From GCA-2708415 sp964351905 (GTDB lineage Bacteria > Pseudomonadota > Alphaproteobacteria > Micavibrionales > Micavibrionaceae): 17,510 nucleotides of DNA. The position numbers were made by a program, and so were the translations under genes. The notes under the pieces are model-generated. The model had not been told where the DNA came from. It was given only the letters and a program-made list of their open reading frames with translations, and searched no databases. Positions 6,231-14,955 of this stretch are shown here, in pieces. Within the stretch, counting starts at the first letter, position 1; every line of letters begins with the position of its first letter. The stretch is taken from NCBI GenBank assembly GCA_964351905.1, contig CAYGPG010000035.1, forward strand, positions 1-17,510. The letters run 5' to 3'.

Positions 6231-8198
6231 ATGGATTTAGGCTCGTTACCAGATATTTTGATCACCACTCAAATGGCAAGAGACAGCTTGCCACCATCGC
6301 ACATTATCAAAAGTCACATTAGTGGCTCCGTACGCACAACTCATACTTTTATAGGATTACAACAAAGAGCTAAAAGCATAACAGATACAATCAGTGAAAT
6401 TGACAATCTTCTTGTGTTTAGAAAAAGAGATTTTTTTAAAGACTATCGAGCAGTCGTATTGCGTCATCAAGACGACGTTACACCAAGATATGATTTACAC
6501 CATATGACAAATGGTATAGTAGCTAGCCTAGCGCATCGCTATATCATTGCTCAGGATTATCAAACAGGAATGCTCAATAGTTTTTGGGCTAGACAATCAT
6601 ACAGCTTAAGATCAAAAATAAATCCTGATACTCATGATCCAGAATTTATTGATCATGAGTGTAGATATCATTGGGGTACTTATACCCCCGACACACCGAA
6701 AAGCATTATTGAAACGTCCATAGAAAAACACGTACAAGGGATTACTAGATTTGATCACACTGATATGACAGGGCATGGTGGCGATTTTTCTGATATTTAT
6801 CCAAACCCAGATAATTTAAAAGTATATGGTAACACAAACGATAGATATGGAGTAAGTGTTCATCAATTATCAAAAGATATGGGCGGCGGATGGTTATTAA
6901 AACTATCAATTGAATTTGAAAAAAGTAGTGATAATTCTGGCTTCGTTGATATTGATAATTTCAGTAATAAAAGAGCCTTCTTAAAAGCAATTATTTCAAA
7001 TGGAACTCCTTTTGAAGTTTACCCCACAGAAGAAGAAGCCTTGGCAAATATGTATATGATGAAAAAACAGCGTTCACAAATGGTTTGGAACGCCGCAAAC
7101 CCGTCTTCCCTTTCTGGCTTTAAAACCAAATCAAAATTATTGGCTACTACATCAAAGGCTTTTACCACATCTTACAGTTTCTTATTTAAACAACTTAAAG
7201 ATCCAGAAAATAAGCAAGAGGCTGTATGGGATATCATAATGACAGTTATAGCTGCTATTGTAGCGCGCACAGCTGTTTTTGCCTATTTACCAATTGCAAT
7301 AACTTTTGCTATCGCAATGAACTTTGGAAATAGAAAAGCAATGAATTTTGCTTTTAAAGGCTTAGCGCAAAATATTGATTATCTTTTCAGAGGACCTAAA
7401 GCAATTGTAGGTCACGAAGCAGAATTTGTTGCAGATAATCTAGGGAACATGTTTAGGCGATTTAATCGTAAACCCAACATATCTAAAACATATGATTTAA
7501 TTGTTTTAGTCAAAGGAAAATTAGATTTAACACGGCAAGATTCGAAACAAAAATCTCCACGTGAGATTAATAAAGCAATAAAAGAATTATGCTCACACGG
7601 ATCAACCGCCTATTCTCGAGATGCCCATCTGATTGATAATAACACTTCTACAGATATTACTTTTAACGGCGTTGCTCGACTAGTTAGATTTAATAGAGAG
7701 ACAGGCGCAATAGAAACCTATGTTAAATATATTGAAGCATTAGATATCAATCCTAAAATCTCAATCTCACAGGAAGCAAAAGACTTGTTAAAGGATGGAA
7801 AAATTGTAAAAATTACACAACCTAAAGGGAAAAAAACAATTATTTCAAAAGACGTGTCTTTTAACAAAATGCGAGATCAGATTAAGGATGAGTTATGTAA
7901 TAATGTTAAAGACTCAGAAAACAAAAAGAAAGCCAGAAAGGCCGCTTTCGGTCATATAAGCTGGCTTTTTAATAATAAAAATCATACCTTAGACGAAACA
8001 AGGCCTTACGTGCTTACCGCTATGCAACGCATAGATATTCCTGAACCAGTAAAAGATATAATCACACCGAATGATAGATTAATCGCCGCAAAGCGAAACT
8101 TTGGACTTAGCTCTTTTAGCATAGAATCGCCCACACAAGAACTTATCTCATTCTGTAAAGCTGCTATATTTCCTATACAGTCTTTAGCCATTGAATAA
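6231..8198 (+). CDS. Unrecognised membrane-associated protein, 655 aa
   Basis: I do not recognise this family. The N-terminal half (about 1-330) is rich in His, Asp and Tyr, for example DLHHMTNG and the HEC/HWGTY and DHTDMTGHGGDF stretches, which could bind metal but match no motif I know. Residues 335-363 are strongly hydrophobic (IIMTVIAAIVARTAVFAYLP onward) with one Arg in the middle, suggesting one long or two short membrane segments. The C-terminal 290 residues are basic and Lys-rich (KGKKTIISKD, ENKKKARKAA) and probably cytosolic. No signal peptide is seen. A TTG at 6195 would add 12 residues but coincides with the predicted -35. The DNA is AT-rich compared with mlaEF and mrcA by eye. 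It sits between mlaF and mrcA on the same strand but seems to have its own promoter, so a role in lipid transport is not supported. Confidence 0.7.
   Translation: MDLGSLPDILITTQMARDSLPPSHIIKSHISGSVRTTHTFIGLQQRAKSITDTISEIDNLLVFRKRDFFKDYRAVVLRHQDDVTPRYDLHHMTNGIVASLAHRYIIAQDYQTGMLNSFWARQSYSLRSKINPDTHDPEFIDHECRYHWGTYTPDTPKSIIETSIEKHVQGITRFDHTDMTGHGGDFSDIYPNPDNLKVYGNTNDRYGVSVHQLSKDMGGGWLLKLSIEFEKSSDNSGFVDIDNFSNKRAFLKAIISNGTPFEVYPTEEEALANMYMMKKQRSQMVWNAANPSSLSGFKTKSKLLATTSKAFTTSYSFLFKQLKDPENKQEAVWDIIMTVIAAIVARTAVFAYLPIAITFAIAMNFGNRKAMNFAFKGLAQNIDYLFRGPKAIVGHEAEFVADNLGNMFRRFNRKPNISKTYDLIVLVKGKLDLTRQDSKQKSPREINKAIKELCSHGSTAYSRDAHLIDNNTSTDITFNGVARLVRFNRETGAIETYVKYIEALDINPKISISQEAKDLLKDGKIVKITQPKGKKTIISKDVSFNKMRDQIKDELCNNVKDSENKKKARKAAFGHISWLFNNKNHTLDETRPYVLTAMQRIDIPEPVKDIITPNDRLIAAKRNFGLSSFSIESPTQELISFCKAAIFPIQSLAIE
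6630..6660. repeat. Perfect 10-bp inverted repeat inside the 655-aa gene
   Basis: ACTCATGATC (6630-6639) and GATCATGAGT (6651-6660) flank an 11-nt spacer and lie in frame over residues reading THDPEFIDHE. It could form a hairpin in the mRNA or be a protein-binding dyad. It may also be chance. Confidence 0.5.
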
Positions 8199-8228
8199 TG
8201 ATTATTCCTTTTTTCTGCCCTAAAGCTG

Positions 8229-8237
8229 TGTCATAAA
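8229..8237 (+). promoter_or_regulatory. Candidate extended -10 element of mrcA
   Basis: TG-T-CATAAA ends 8 nt before the mrcA ATG at 8246. No good -35 is present (only a T-run at 8209-8214). It resembles the element before dnaB (1344-1357). A leaderless start is implied. Confidence 0.35.
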
Positions 8238-8245
8238 TACTTCTC

Positions 8246-10912
8246 ATGAAATGGGTATATCGATCAATTCTGGCCTTATTTTCGCTTGGTTTTATAGGGC
8301 TTATTGCGGCCGTAGGCCTTGTGGCCTTCGCCATCCATTATTATGGACAGGATTTACCTGATTATAAACAACTGCAAAAATATGAACCATCTATCGTCAC
8401 ACGTATTTATGCAGGGGACGGAAATCTGTTAGCCGAATACGCAAGCGAAAAACGTATTTTTGTTCCTGTTCAAAAAATGCCTAAATTATTGAAGCAGGCT
8501 TTTATCTCAGCAGAAGATCAAAATTTTTACGAACATGGCGGCGTTGATTTTTATGCCATTGCAAGAGCCATGGTCACGAATTTAAAAAATGCAGGATCAG
8601 GTCGTCGTCTCATTGGTGCCTCTACGATTACACAACAGGTGGCAAAAAACTTTCTGCTTACCAATGAAGTTTCCTATGAGCGTAAAATCAAAGAAGCTAT
8701 TTTGGCTATGCGGATGGAGCGTGCCTTAAGTAAAGACCAACTTCTTGAACTTTATTTAAATGAAATTTTCTTAGGCCAACGTGCTTATGGTGTCGCAGCG
8801 GCAGCCCAAAATTATTTTGCAAAATCTTTGGATGAGCTTACACTTGAGGAAGTAGCCTATCTTGCGGCCCTTCCCAAAGCCCCGAATAATTACCATCCTA
8901 CACGCCGTAAAGATGCGGCTATCTCACGTCGTAACTGGGTTATTGATCGTATGTTAGATGATGGTTACGTCACTGTGGAACAAACCAATATTGCAAAAAA
9001 CCAACCGCTTGTAACCAAAGCACGCATTGTAAAAAAAGAATTAGAAGCTGATTTTTTTGCTGAAGAAGTACGCCGTACTTTAAAAGAAAAATATGGACAA
9101 CAAAGCCTTTATCAAGAAGGGCTTTCCGTTCGCTCTAGTGTTGATCCACAGTTACAAAATATTGCTGTTAAAGCCTTACGTGATGGTCTTAGTGCTTATG
9201 ATAAACGCCACGGATGGCGCGGCCCAGTAGCAAATTTAAAATCTCTTGGTAACTGGACAAAAGATTTACAAAAAATTGCTATTCCCGAAGGTATGTTGAG
9301 CGAGTGGCAAATGGGCGTTGTGACAGATTTACAAAAAACAAAAGCCACAATTGGTCTGAGCCAAGATGAAAATATTACAATGACGCTCGAAGGCGTACGA
9401 TGGGCGCGTAAATGTCTTCAAGATTGCTATGCGCTTGGCCCTGAAGTCATAAACATGGATCAGGTTCTTAAAAAAGGGGATGTTATTTTAATTGAAGAAA
9501 TTTCTGAAAAAACAGATACTGAGCAATCAAAATATTGGGTTTTAAGACAAGTACCAAAGGTACAAGGGGCAATTATTGCTCTTGATCCACATACGGGCCG
9601 TGTGCTCGCCATGCAAGGTGGCTGGACACAAAGTGCTTCAAGCTTTAACCGCGCAACACAGGCCAAACGTCAACCAGGATCTGCCTTTAAACCTTTTGTT
9701 TATTTAAGCGCATTAGAGGAAGGCTACACACCTTCTACCCTCGTCCTAGACGCGCCATTTGTGCATGAACAAGCACCGGGTGATTTTTGGCGTCCCACAA
9801 ATTATTCCAATAAATATTATGGCCCCTCTACTCTTCGCTTGGGTATTGAAAAATCGCGAAACCTCATGACAGTGCGTTTAGCAGATAAAATCGGTATGGA
9901 TAAAATTATCAACAATGCGAAAAAATTTGGCATTGCCAACACGATGAAGCCTTTCCTTTCTTATTCGCTTGGTGCAGATGAGACAACATTATTAAGATTA
10001 ACAACGGCCTATGGCATGTTGGTTAACGGCGGCAAAAAAATTGAACCTACCTTTATTGACCGTATCCAAGATCGCTATGGCAAAACTGTTTTTTCTTTTG
10101 ATAAAAGGCCTTGTGCCAATTGCGGTGATCTTATTCGGTGGGATGGGCAAATGCCCCCTCTTCCAACCGACACCCGCGCACAAATTATTGATGAAAAAAT
10201 TGCTTATCAAACTGTCTCCATCATGGAGGGCGTCGTGCAGCGCGGAACAGCTAGAAAGCTAAGCGCATTGGGTCGTCCATTGGCCGGTAAAACAGGCACA
10301 ACAAATGAATCAAAAGATACATGGTTTGTCGGCTTCTCTCCTAATTTAGCTGTTGGGGTTTTTGTTGGTTTTGATGATCCAAAATCACTGGGCAAACGCG
10401 AAACAGGCTCATCTGTTGCCGCTCCGATATGGGGAGACTTTATGGAGGCCGCCCTAGCAGATGAGCCTCCAACGCCTTTCAGGGTTCCCTCTGGTATAAA
10501 AAATATGCGCATTAATCTTAAGACAGGACGGTTGGCACAAGCAGGAGATAAGAACGTCATTTGGGAAAGCTTTATTAAAGGAACTGAGCCAGATCCCAAT
10601 AACTTCTACCAACAAGAAATCATTGGTGCTGAATTGGGATTAGATCCTTATGCCTTTGACCCTTATGGGTATGAGATGGAAGGTAACATAAACGTTTATA
10701 ATGATGGCGCCGTTGAAGTTTATGATCTGCCCGATAATAATATTGATAACTCATTCTCATACTTCTCGCGACAAAATGGAACGGCAAATGAGGGTGAGAA
10801 CGAAAGACCTTCTGGGTATGTCCCTCGCTATAACTCAACTGAGGAGCCGCGTATGGCTCCACCTCAAAATGATAGTAGCAGCGACTTTAGTGGTACAGGT
10901 GGCCTCTATTAA
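8246..10912 (+). CDS. mrcA: Penicillin-binding protein 1A, bifunctional, 888 aa
   Basis: This class A PBP polymerises lipid II into glycan strands and crosslinks them in the periplasm. Residues 7-30 form the single membrane anchor. The family-51 glycosyltransferase domain shows EDQNFYEHGGVD with catalytic Glu90, GASTITQQVAKNFLL and the RKIKEAILAMRME block. The transpeptidase has the nucleophile motif SAFK (Ser479), SRN (537-539) and KTGTT (Lys682). A linker between the two domains corresponds to the OB-like insertion of PBP1A. Two cysteine pairs (CLQDC and CANC) lie in the periplasmic part and might form disulfides. The C-terminus is a low-complexity Pro/Asn/Ser tail. The length suits the family. 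Its TAA abuts the yqgE ATG, so the two are co-transcribed. Confidence 0.96.
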   Translation: MKWVYRSILALFSLGFIGLIAAVGLVAFAIHYYGQDLPDYKQLQKYEPSIVTRIYAGDGNLLAEYASEKRIFVPVQKMPKLLKQAFISAEDQNFYEHGGVDFYAIARAMVTNLKNAGSGRRLIGASTITQQVAKNFLLTNEVSYERKIKEAILAMRMERALSKDQLLELYLNEIFLGQRAYGVAAAAQNYFAKSLDELTLEEVAYLAALPKAPNNYHPTRRKDAAISRRNWVIDRMLDDGYVTVEQTNIAKNQPLVTKARIVKKELEADFFAEEVRRTLKEKYGQQSLYQEGLSVRSSVDPQLQNIAVKALRDGLSAYDKRHGWRGPVANLKSLGNWTKDLQKIAIPEGMLSEWQMGVVTDLQKTKATIGLSQDENITMTLEGVRWARKCLQDCYALGPEVINMDQVLKKGDVILIEEISEKTDTEQSKYWVLRQVPKVQGAIIALDPHTGRVLAMQGGWTQSASSFNRATQAKRQPGSAFKPFVYLSALEEGYTPSTLVLDAPFVHEQAPGDFWRPTNYSNKYYGPSTLRLGIEKSRNLMTVRLADKIGMDKIINNAKKFGIANTMKPFLSYSLGADETTLLRLTTAYGMLVNGGKKIEPTFIDRIQDRYGKTVFSFDKRPCANCGDLIRWDGQMPPLPTDTRAQIIDEKIAYQTVSIMEGVVQRGTARKLSALGRPLAGKTGTTNESKDTWFVGFSPNLAVGVFVGFDDPKSLGKRETGSSVAAPIWGDFMEAALADEPPTPFRVPSGIKNMRINLKTGRLAQAGDKNVIWESFIKGTEPDPNNFYQQEIIGAELGLDPYAFDPYGYEMEGNINVYNDGAVEVYDLPDNNIDNSFSYFSRQNGTANEGENERPSGYVPRYNSTEEPRMAPPQNDSSSDFSGTGGLY

Positions 10913-11503
10913 ATGAGTACGTCTATAAAACAAGATGGATCTTACTTAAATGGTCAATTGCTGGTTGCCATGCCCAATATTGGTGATCCACGCTTTGAAA
11001 AAGCTGTTATTTTTATCTGCGCCCATGATAAAAATGGCGCCATGGGGATTATGATCAATCATAAATTGCCTGATGTTAAATTGGAAACGCTGCTCGAAGA
11101 TTTGGACGTAGCAGCAACTATCAAATTGCCGCATTGTCTGTCAACATTACCAGTTTTATTAGGCGGCCCTGTTCAAAATAGTCGTGGGTTTTTAGTTCAT
11201 TCCAATGATTTTTGCCGTCCAGATACCATTAAAGTCAGTGATGATATTTATGTAACAGGCACCATTGATGCCTTGCTAGCTTTAGAAAATATAGAGATAC
11301 CCCAAAATATTCTTTTTGCCTTAGGATATGCAGGATGGGAAGCAGGTCAATTGGAACAAGAAGTCAAAGAGAATGTCTGGCTGAATGTTCCTGCATCGCC
11401 CAACCTTATTTTTCATGATCATGATCTTGTGATATGGGAGGAGGCCTTAAAAACAATCAGCTTATCCGCGGGAAGCCTCTCTACATTGACTGGTCACGCT
11501 TAA
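10913..11503 (+). CDS. yqgE: YqgE/AlgH family (UPF0301) protein, 196 aa
   Basis: The N-terminus YLNGQLLVAMPNIGDPRFEK followed by AVIFICAHDKNGAMGIMIN is the hallmark of this family. LLGGPVQNSRGFLVHSND and FALGYAGWEAGQLEQEVKEN WL-type motifs follow in the usual order. The family is widespread and small, with no firmly assigned biochemical function; AlgH was first named for an effect on alginate regulation. The length is normal. It begins directly after the mrcA stop with no gap, so translation is probably coupled, with only a weak GGTGG about 10 nt upstream. Its stop codon overlaps that of the convergent GNAT gene by four bases. Confidence 0.93.
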   Translation: MSTSIKQDGSYLNGQLLVAMPNIGDPRFEKAVIFICAHDKNGAMGIMINHKLPDVKLETLLEDLDVAATIKLPHCLSTLPVLLGGPVQNSRGFLVHSNDFCRPDTIKVSDDIYVTGTIDALLALENIEIPQNILFALGYAGWEAGQLEQEVKENVWLNVPASPNLIFHDHDLVIWEEALKTISLSAGSLSTLTGHA

Positions 11504-12057
11504 GACGCGCATAATCCAAATAAACGATGGTCTTGCCATTTTCCATTTATTTCGAAATATTTTTTGGCGGTGCCCTCTTCCTCAAAACCTAATTTTAAAA
11601 GCATATTTGCGCTTTTGCTATTATCAATCAAACAAGCCGCATTAAGACGTTTTAAACCAATCGCGTTAAAACTATAGGGAATAATCAGGGAGAGTGCTTC
11701 GCTCATATAACCTTGTCCTTGGGCGCCATCGTCCAACCAATAACCAAGACAGGCATGGCAAGCCGCGCCCATTTGAATATTGTTTAAATTTAAACCGCCT
11801 ATAATTTTTAAGCTTTGCGCGTGATGAAGAAAGAAATAAGCACCACAGCCTGATTGACGATCTTTATCTTGGCGTTGCAAACGACGCTTATAAAAATCCT
11901 GAGTTAAGCAATCCTTTGGCCATTCAGGTTCAAACGGCTTTAAAAAATCTCTATTTTTCTCACGCACTTGTCGCCATAAAAAATAATCATCTTGTGCAGG
12001 CGGTTTTAAAATAAGTCTATCGCTCATCAAAACAGGAGAAAGTAATTTCCCAGCCAT
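11500..12057 (-). CDS. RimJ/RimL-type GNAT N-acetyltransferase, 185 aa
   Basis: The protein begins with a typical RimJ-like strand (SDRLILKPPAQDDYFLW). It has the acetyl-CoA-binding loop GAQGQGYMSEAL (about residues 111-122), preceded by LGYWLDD and followed by NAIGLKRLNAACLIDNSKSA and NMLLKLGFEEEG, all in family order. It likely transfers acetyl from acetyl-CoA to the N-terminus of a protein or to a small amine; the substrate is not evident. The start chosen is the ATG at 12055-12057, 13 nt after the M16 peptidase stop. Longer starts up to 12111 would overlap the upstream gene. It is the last gene of the thrC operon, an order common in alphaproteobacteria. Confidence 0.9.
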   Translation of the reverse strand: MAGKLLSPVLMSDRLILKPPAQDDYFLWRQVREKNRDFLKPFEPEWPKDCLTQDFYKRRLQRQDKDRQSGCGAYFFLHHAQSLKIIGGLNLNNIQMGAACHACLGYWLDDGAQGQGYMSEALSLIIPYSFNAIGLKRLNAACLIDNSKSANMLLKLGFEEEGTAKKYFEINGKWQDHRLFGLCAS

Positions 12058-12070
12058 AGATAATTCTTTT

Positions 12071-13333
12071 TTAGGCCGCCAATCTTTGTTGAATTTTATC
12101 ATAAGATTCAAGCTTTTCTAAAGGTCCTAATGCCGCCAAAGTAGGCGTGCTGTTAAATATTTTTTTAGCCACTTTAGAAATATCATCAACAGATATAGCT
12201 GAAATTTTTTCTAAAATTTTATAAATATCAACTTTTTCATTATGCGATATCATATGTTTTGCTTGTCTATTCACACGGCTCAACATTGATTCACGCCCCA
12301 TTAATATGCTGGCGCGTATTTGTGATTTTGCGCGCTCCAATTCCTCCTCGCTCACATGATGACGCACAATTTTTTGTAATTCATCGCAAATAACAGGAAT
12401 TAATTTTGACAATTTATCAGGCCCTGTCCCTGCGTAAATTTCAAACTGCCCATCATCGCTATAAGCCGAATGTGAAGAATAAACCGAATAAACAAGACCA
12501 TGTTTTTCACGTACTTCTTGAAATAAACGGGATGACATGCCACCACCCAAGATCGTGGAGAGCAACATCGCTGCGTAATAATCATCATCTTTTCGGCCAA
12601 CGCCTTGAAACCCTAAAACAATATGGCTTTGTTCCAAATCTTTTGTTTCGCGTTTATCGCCGCCTTGATAGGCCGCCTTTGGATATTTTCTATCTTGATC
12701 TTGCGGCAGCTCTGCAAAATATTTTTGTGCCATCTCTACCATATGATCATGGTGAACATTACCAGAGGCACTGATCACAAGATTTTTAGGCGTGTAAAAA
12801 GAATGCACATAGTCAAATAAAGTATCTTTTGTCATACCTTCGATAATAGAGGCCGTACCCAAAATAGGTGCGCCCAAAGCTTGATCGGGATAAGCTGTTT
12901 CTTGATAGAGATCAAAAACAAGATCATGAGGCGTATCATTGGTCATGCCAATTTCTTGGATAATCACCCCGCGCTCTTTTTCCAAATCAGAATCTGGGAA
13001 AGTAGAGCGTTGAATCATGTCGCTTAAAACATCAAGAGCAAGCGGCGCATCTTCTTTTAACAAATGAATATAATAAGCCGTAACTTCGCGTGAGGTATAA
13101 GCATTCATTTGCCCGCCAACGCTTTCGACTTGTTCGACTATCTCTTTGGAACTACGGGTTAGCGTGCCGTTAAACATCATATGCTCTACCATATGCGCCA
13201 CGCCATTATGCGCCATATTTTCATGCCGCGTCCCCACATCACACCATACGCCAAGCGCAACGCTATCAACAGTTTCCACCGTATCCGTCACAACCCGCAG
13301 ACCATTTTCTAGTTTTGTTGAATTAATACTCAT
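12071..13333 (-). CDS. M16 family zinc peptidase, mitochondrial-processing-peptidase-like, 420 aa
   Basis: The inverted zinc motif HMVEH (His47, Glu50, His51) and the downstream ligand in ERGVIIQEI (Glu127) give the HxxEH-x75-E pattern of active M16 peptidases. The glycine-rich block LGGGMSSRLFQEVREKHGL in the C-terminal domain matches the beta subunit of mitochondrial processing peptidase and bacterial relatives. The length is typical. No signal peptide is present, so it is probably cytosolic and may degrade peptides or process precursor segments; the substrate is unknown. It starts 2 nt after the thrC stop and is followed closely by the GNAT gene, forming one transcription unit. Confidence 0.94.
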   Translation of the reverse strand: MSINSTKLENGLRVVTDTVETVDSVALGVWCDVGTRHENMAHNGVAHMVEHMMFNGTLTRSSKEIVEQVESVGGQMNAYTSREVTAYYIHLLKEDAPLALDVLSDMIQRSTFPDSDLEKERGVIIQEIGMTNDTPHDLVFDLYQETAYPDQALGAPILGTASIIEGMTKDTLFDYVHSFYTPKNLVISASGNVHHDHMVEMAQKYFAELPQDQDRKYPKAAYQGGDKRETKDLEQSHIVLGFQGVGRKDDDYYAAMLLSTILGGGMSSRLFQEVREKHGLVYSVYSSHSAYSDDGQFEIYAGTGPDKLSKLIPVICDELQKIVRHHVSEEELERAKSQIRASILMGRESMLSRVNRQAKHMISHNEKVDIYKILEKISAISVDDISKVAKKIFNSTPTLAALGPLEKLESYDKIQQRLAA

Positions 13334-13335
13334 AC

Positions 13336-14736
13336 TTATTGGCCTATATTAGTTTTAATGAAGTCTTGAACCCTTGAAAGGTCATTGGACAAACTGGTTA
13401 CGTGTTCTTTGCGTTCATATAAATCTTCTAAATGAGGCGGTAAGTTGGGACGAATGCCTATAGCTTCTTCAACCGCGTCGGGAAATTTTGCAGGATGGGC
13501 GCAGGCGAGTGCCACCAGCGGCGTTTGTTTATCTGTCTTGGCTTGTAAGCCCGCAGAAAGACCCACTGCCGTGTGCGGGTCGAGGATATAGCCCGTTTGC
13601 TTATAACAATCTGTCATCACTTTTTGTGTGTCTTCGTCGTTGCAACGATAGGCATCGAAAGTTTCGCGCGCTTGTGTCATTTTTTCATCGCTTAAATCAA
13701 ATGTTCCAGTTTCTTTAAACTCATCCATTAATGCTTTTACGTGATCCGTGTCACGATCCATAAGGTCACAAAGATAGCGTTCAAAGTTGCTGGAAATTTG
13801 AATATCCATACTAGGTGATAGCGAAGGCTCCACACCGCCTGCACTCATTTGTCCTGTTTCAAAAAAGCGCGTCAGGATATCATTGCGGTTAGATCCAATA
13901 ACCAAACGATCAATCGGTAAACCCATTTGTTTCGCCGCATAAGCCGCATAGACATTGCCAAAATTACCTGTGGGCACTGCAAAGGATAATTTTTGACTGC
14001 CGCCGCCCAAGGATAAAGACGTTGTCACATAGTAAACAATTTGCGCCATAATCCGCGCCCAGTTGATCGAATTAACTGCAGACATGTTAATATCGCCGCG
14101 AAATTTTGGATCATTAAACATGGCCTTCACCATATTTTGACAATCATCAAAATTGCCCTGCAACGCAATGTTATGAACATTTGGTGCATCAATCGTTGTC
14201 ATTTGGCGACGTTGCACTTCGGATGTTCTGCCTTCAGGGTGCAAAATAAAAATGTCAATGTTTTTACATCCCTTACAGGCTTCAATTGCCGCAGACCCCG
14301 TATCTCCTGACGTTGCGCCGACAATCGTGACACGCTCTCCTTTTTGTTCTAGAACGTAATCAAATAAACGTCCAAGCAATTGAAGTGCATAATCCTTGAA
14401 CGCCAATGTTGGTCCATGAAATAATTCCATGATCCAAAGGTTGGGTTGAATTTCAATTAAAGGTGCAACATCATCATGTTCAAATTGGTCTTCATAAACT
14501 TCTTTTAGAATTTTTTGATAAACATCTGTTGGGATCGCATCACCAACAAAAGGCGCGGTAACTTGATAGGCAATATCGGCGTAAAACTTCCCCGCCATAC
14601 CCTTTAGATCATCTGATGACAAAGCAGGAAATTCCTGAGGAATATAAAGCCCGCCATCAGGTGCCAATCCTGTTAAAAGAACATCTGTAAAACTTTGAGA
14701 ATTGCTACCGCCGCGTGTTGAAAAATAATTTGTCAT
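13336..14736 (-). CDS. thrC: Threonine synthase, 466 aa
   Basis: Threonine synthase converts O-phosphohomoserine to L-threonine, the last step of the pathway, using PLP. The PLP lysine is Lys114 in HGPTLAFKDYALQLL. The phosphate-binding loop GATSGDTGSAA and the substrate motif FSTRGG at the N-terminus are intact. FAVPTGNFGNVYAAYAAKQM is a strong family signature. The length and N-terminal layout match the longer class found in proteobacteria and yeast. It leads the thrC-M16-GNAT operon. The ATG at 14734-14736 has no Shine-Dalgarno sequence but is preceded at the right distance by a promoter-like pair. Confidence 0.97.
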   Translation of the reverse strand: MTNYFSTRGGSNSQSFTDVLLTGLAPDGGLYIPQEFPALSSDDLKGMAGKFYADIAYQVTAPFVGDAIPTDVYQKILKEVYEDQFEHDDVAPLIEIQPNLWIMELFHGPTLAFKDYALQLLGRLFDYVLEQKGERVTIVGATSGDTGSAAIEACKGCKNIDIFILHPEGRTSEVQRRQMTTIDAPNVHNIALQGNFDDCQNMVKAMFNDPKFRGDINMSAVNSINWARIMAQIVYYVTTSLSLGGGSQKLSFAVPTGNFGNVYAAYAAKQMGLPIDRLVIGSNRNDILTRFFETGQMSAGGVEPSLSPSMDIQISSNFERYLCDLMDRDTDHVKALMDEFKETGTFDLSDEKMTQARETFDAYRCNDEDTQKVMTDCYKQTGYILDPHTAVGLSAGLQAKTDKQTPLVALACAHPAKFPDAVEEAIGIRPNLPPHLEDLYERKEHVTSLSNDLSRVQDFIKTNIGQ

Positions 14737-14744
14737 AGATTTAT

Positions 14745-14773
14745 TTTAAACCATATTTCCCAACGCCTGTCAC
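14745..14773 (-). promoter_or_regulatory. Predicted promoter of the thrC operon
   Basis: On the minus strand GTGACA (14768-14773, five of six match to TTGACA) lies 17 nt before TTTAAA (14745-14750). The -10 ends 8 nt before the thrC ATG, so the mRNA would start at or within about two bases of the start codon. A terminator of the upstream unit lies just before it. Confidence 0.5.
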
Positions 14774-14786
14774 GACTTCTTATGCA

Positions 14787-14823
14787 TAAAAATACCCTGT
14801 CATATGTGGAGATATGGCAGGGT
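14787..14823 (-). terminator. Terminator of micro-ORF unit 1
   Basis: A 12-bp stem pairs ACCCTGTCATAT (14794-14805) with ATATGGCAGGGT (14812-14823) around a 6-nt loop. It has one C-A mismatch in minus-strand RNA. Five U residues follow on that strand (14788-14792). In plus-strand RNA the mismatch becomes a G-U wobble, but no U-run follows there. Confidence 0.75.
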
Positions 14824-14857
14824 CTTTACCTTATTGCAATAAGGGCCTTGCGGCAGC

Positions 14858-14947
14858 TTACTTCTTATTACCAGACGATTTTTTATCTGCTGGTTTAGCT
14901 GGAGCTGGTTTAGCAGCTGTTGCTGGTTTAGGTTTATTCATTGGCAT
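14858..14947 (-). CDS. Micro-ORF 1: 29-aa Lys/Pro/Ala-rich peptide
   Basis: The ORF starts at ATG 14945-14947 after a clear Shine-Dalgarno AGGAG (14956-14960) with an 8-nt spacer. It reads MPMNKPKPATAAKPAP and ends SGNKK before TAA. No family is recognised. The peptide is basic, lacks hydrophobic segments and would be disordered. A second in-frame ATG lies two codons in. It sits between a structured leader and its own terminator, so it is transcribed as a separate small RNA. It may be a real small protein, or the translated part of a regulatory RNA. Confidence 0.65.
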   Translation of the reverse strand: MPMNKPKPATAAKPAPAKPADKKSSGNKK

Positions 14948-14955
14948 AGTTATAA

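Noticed and set aside
12028..12111. Longer GNAT start codons overlapping the M16 gene
   Set aside because: The family alignment needs nothing before MAGKLLS, and the ATG at 12057 fits the operon spacing better.
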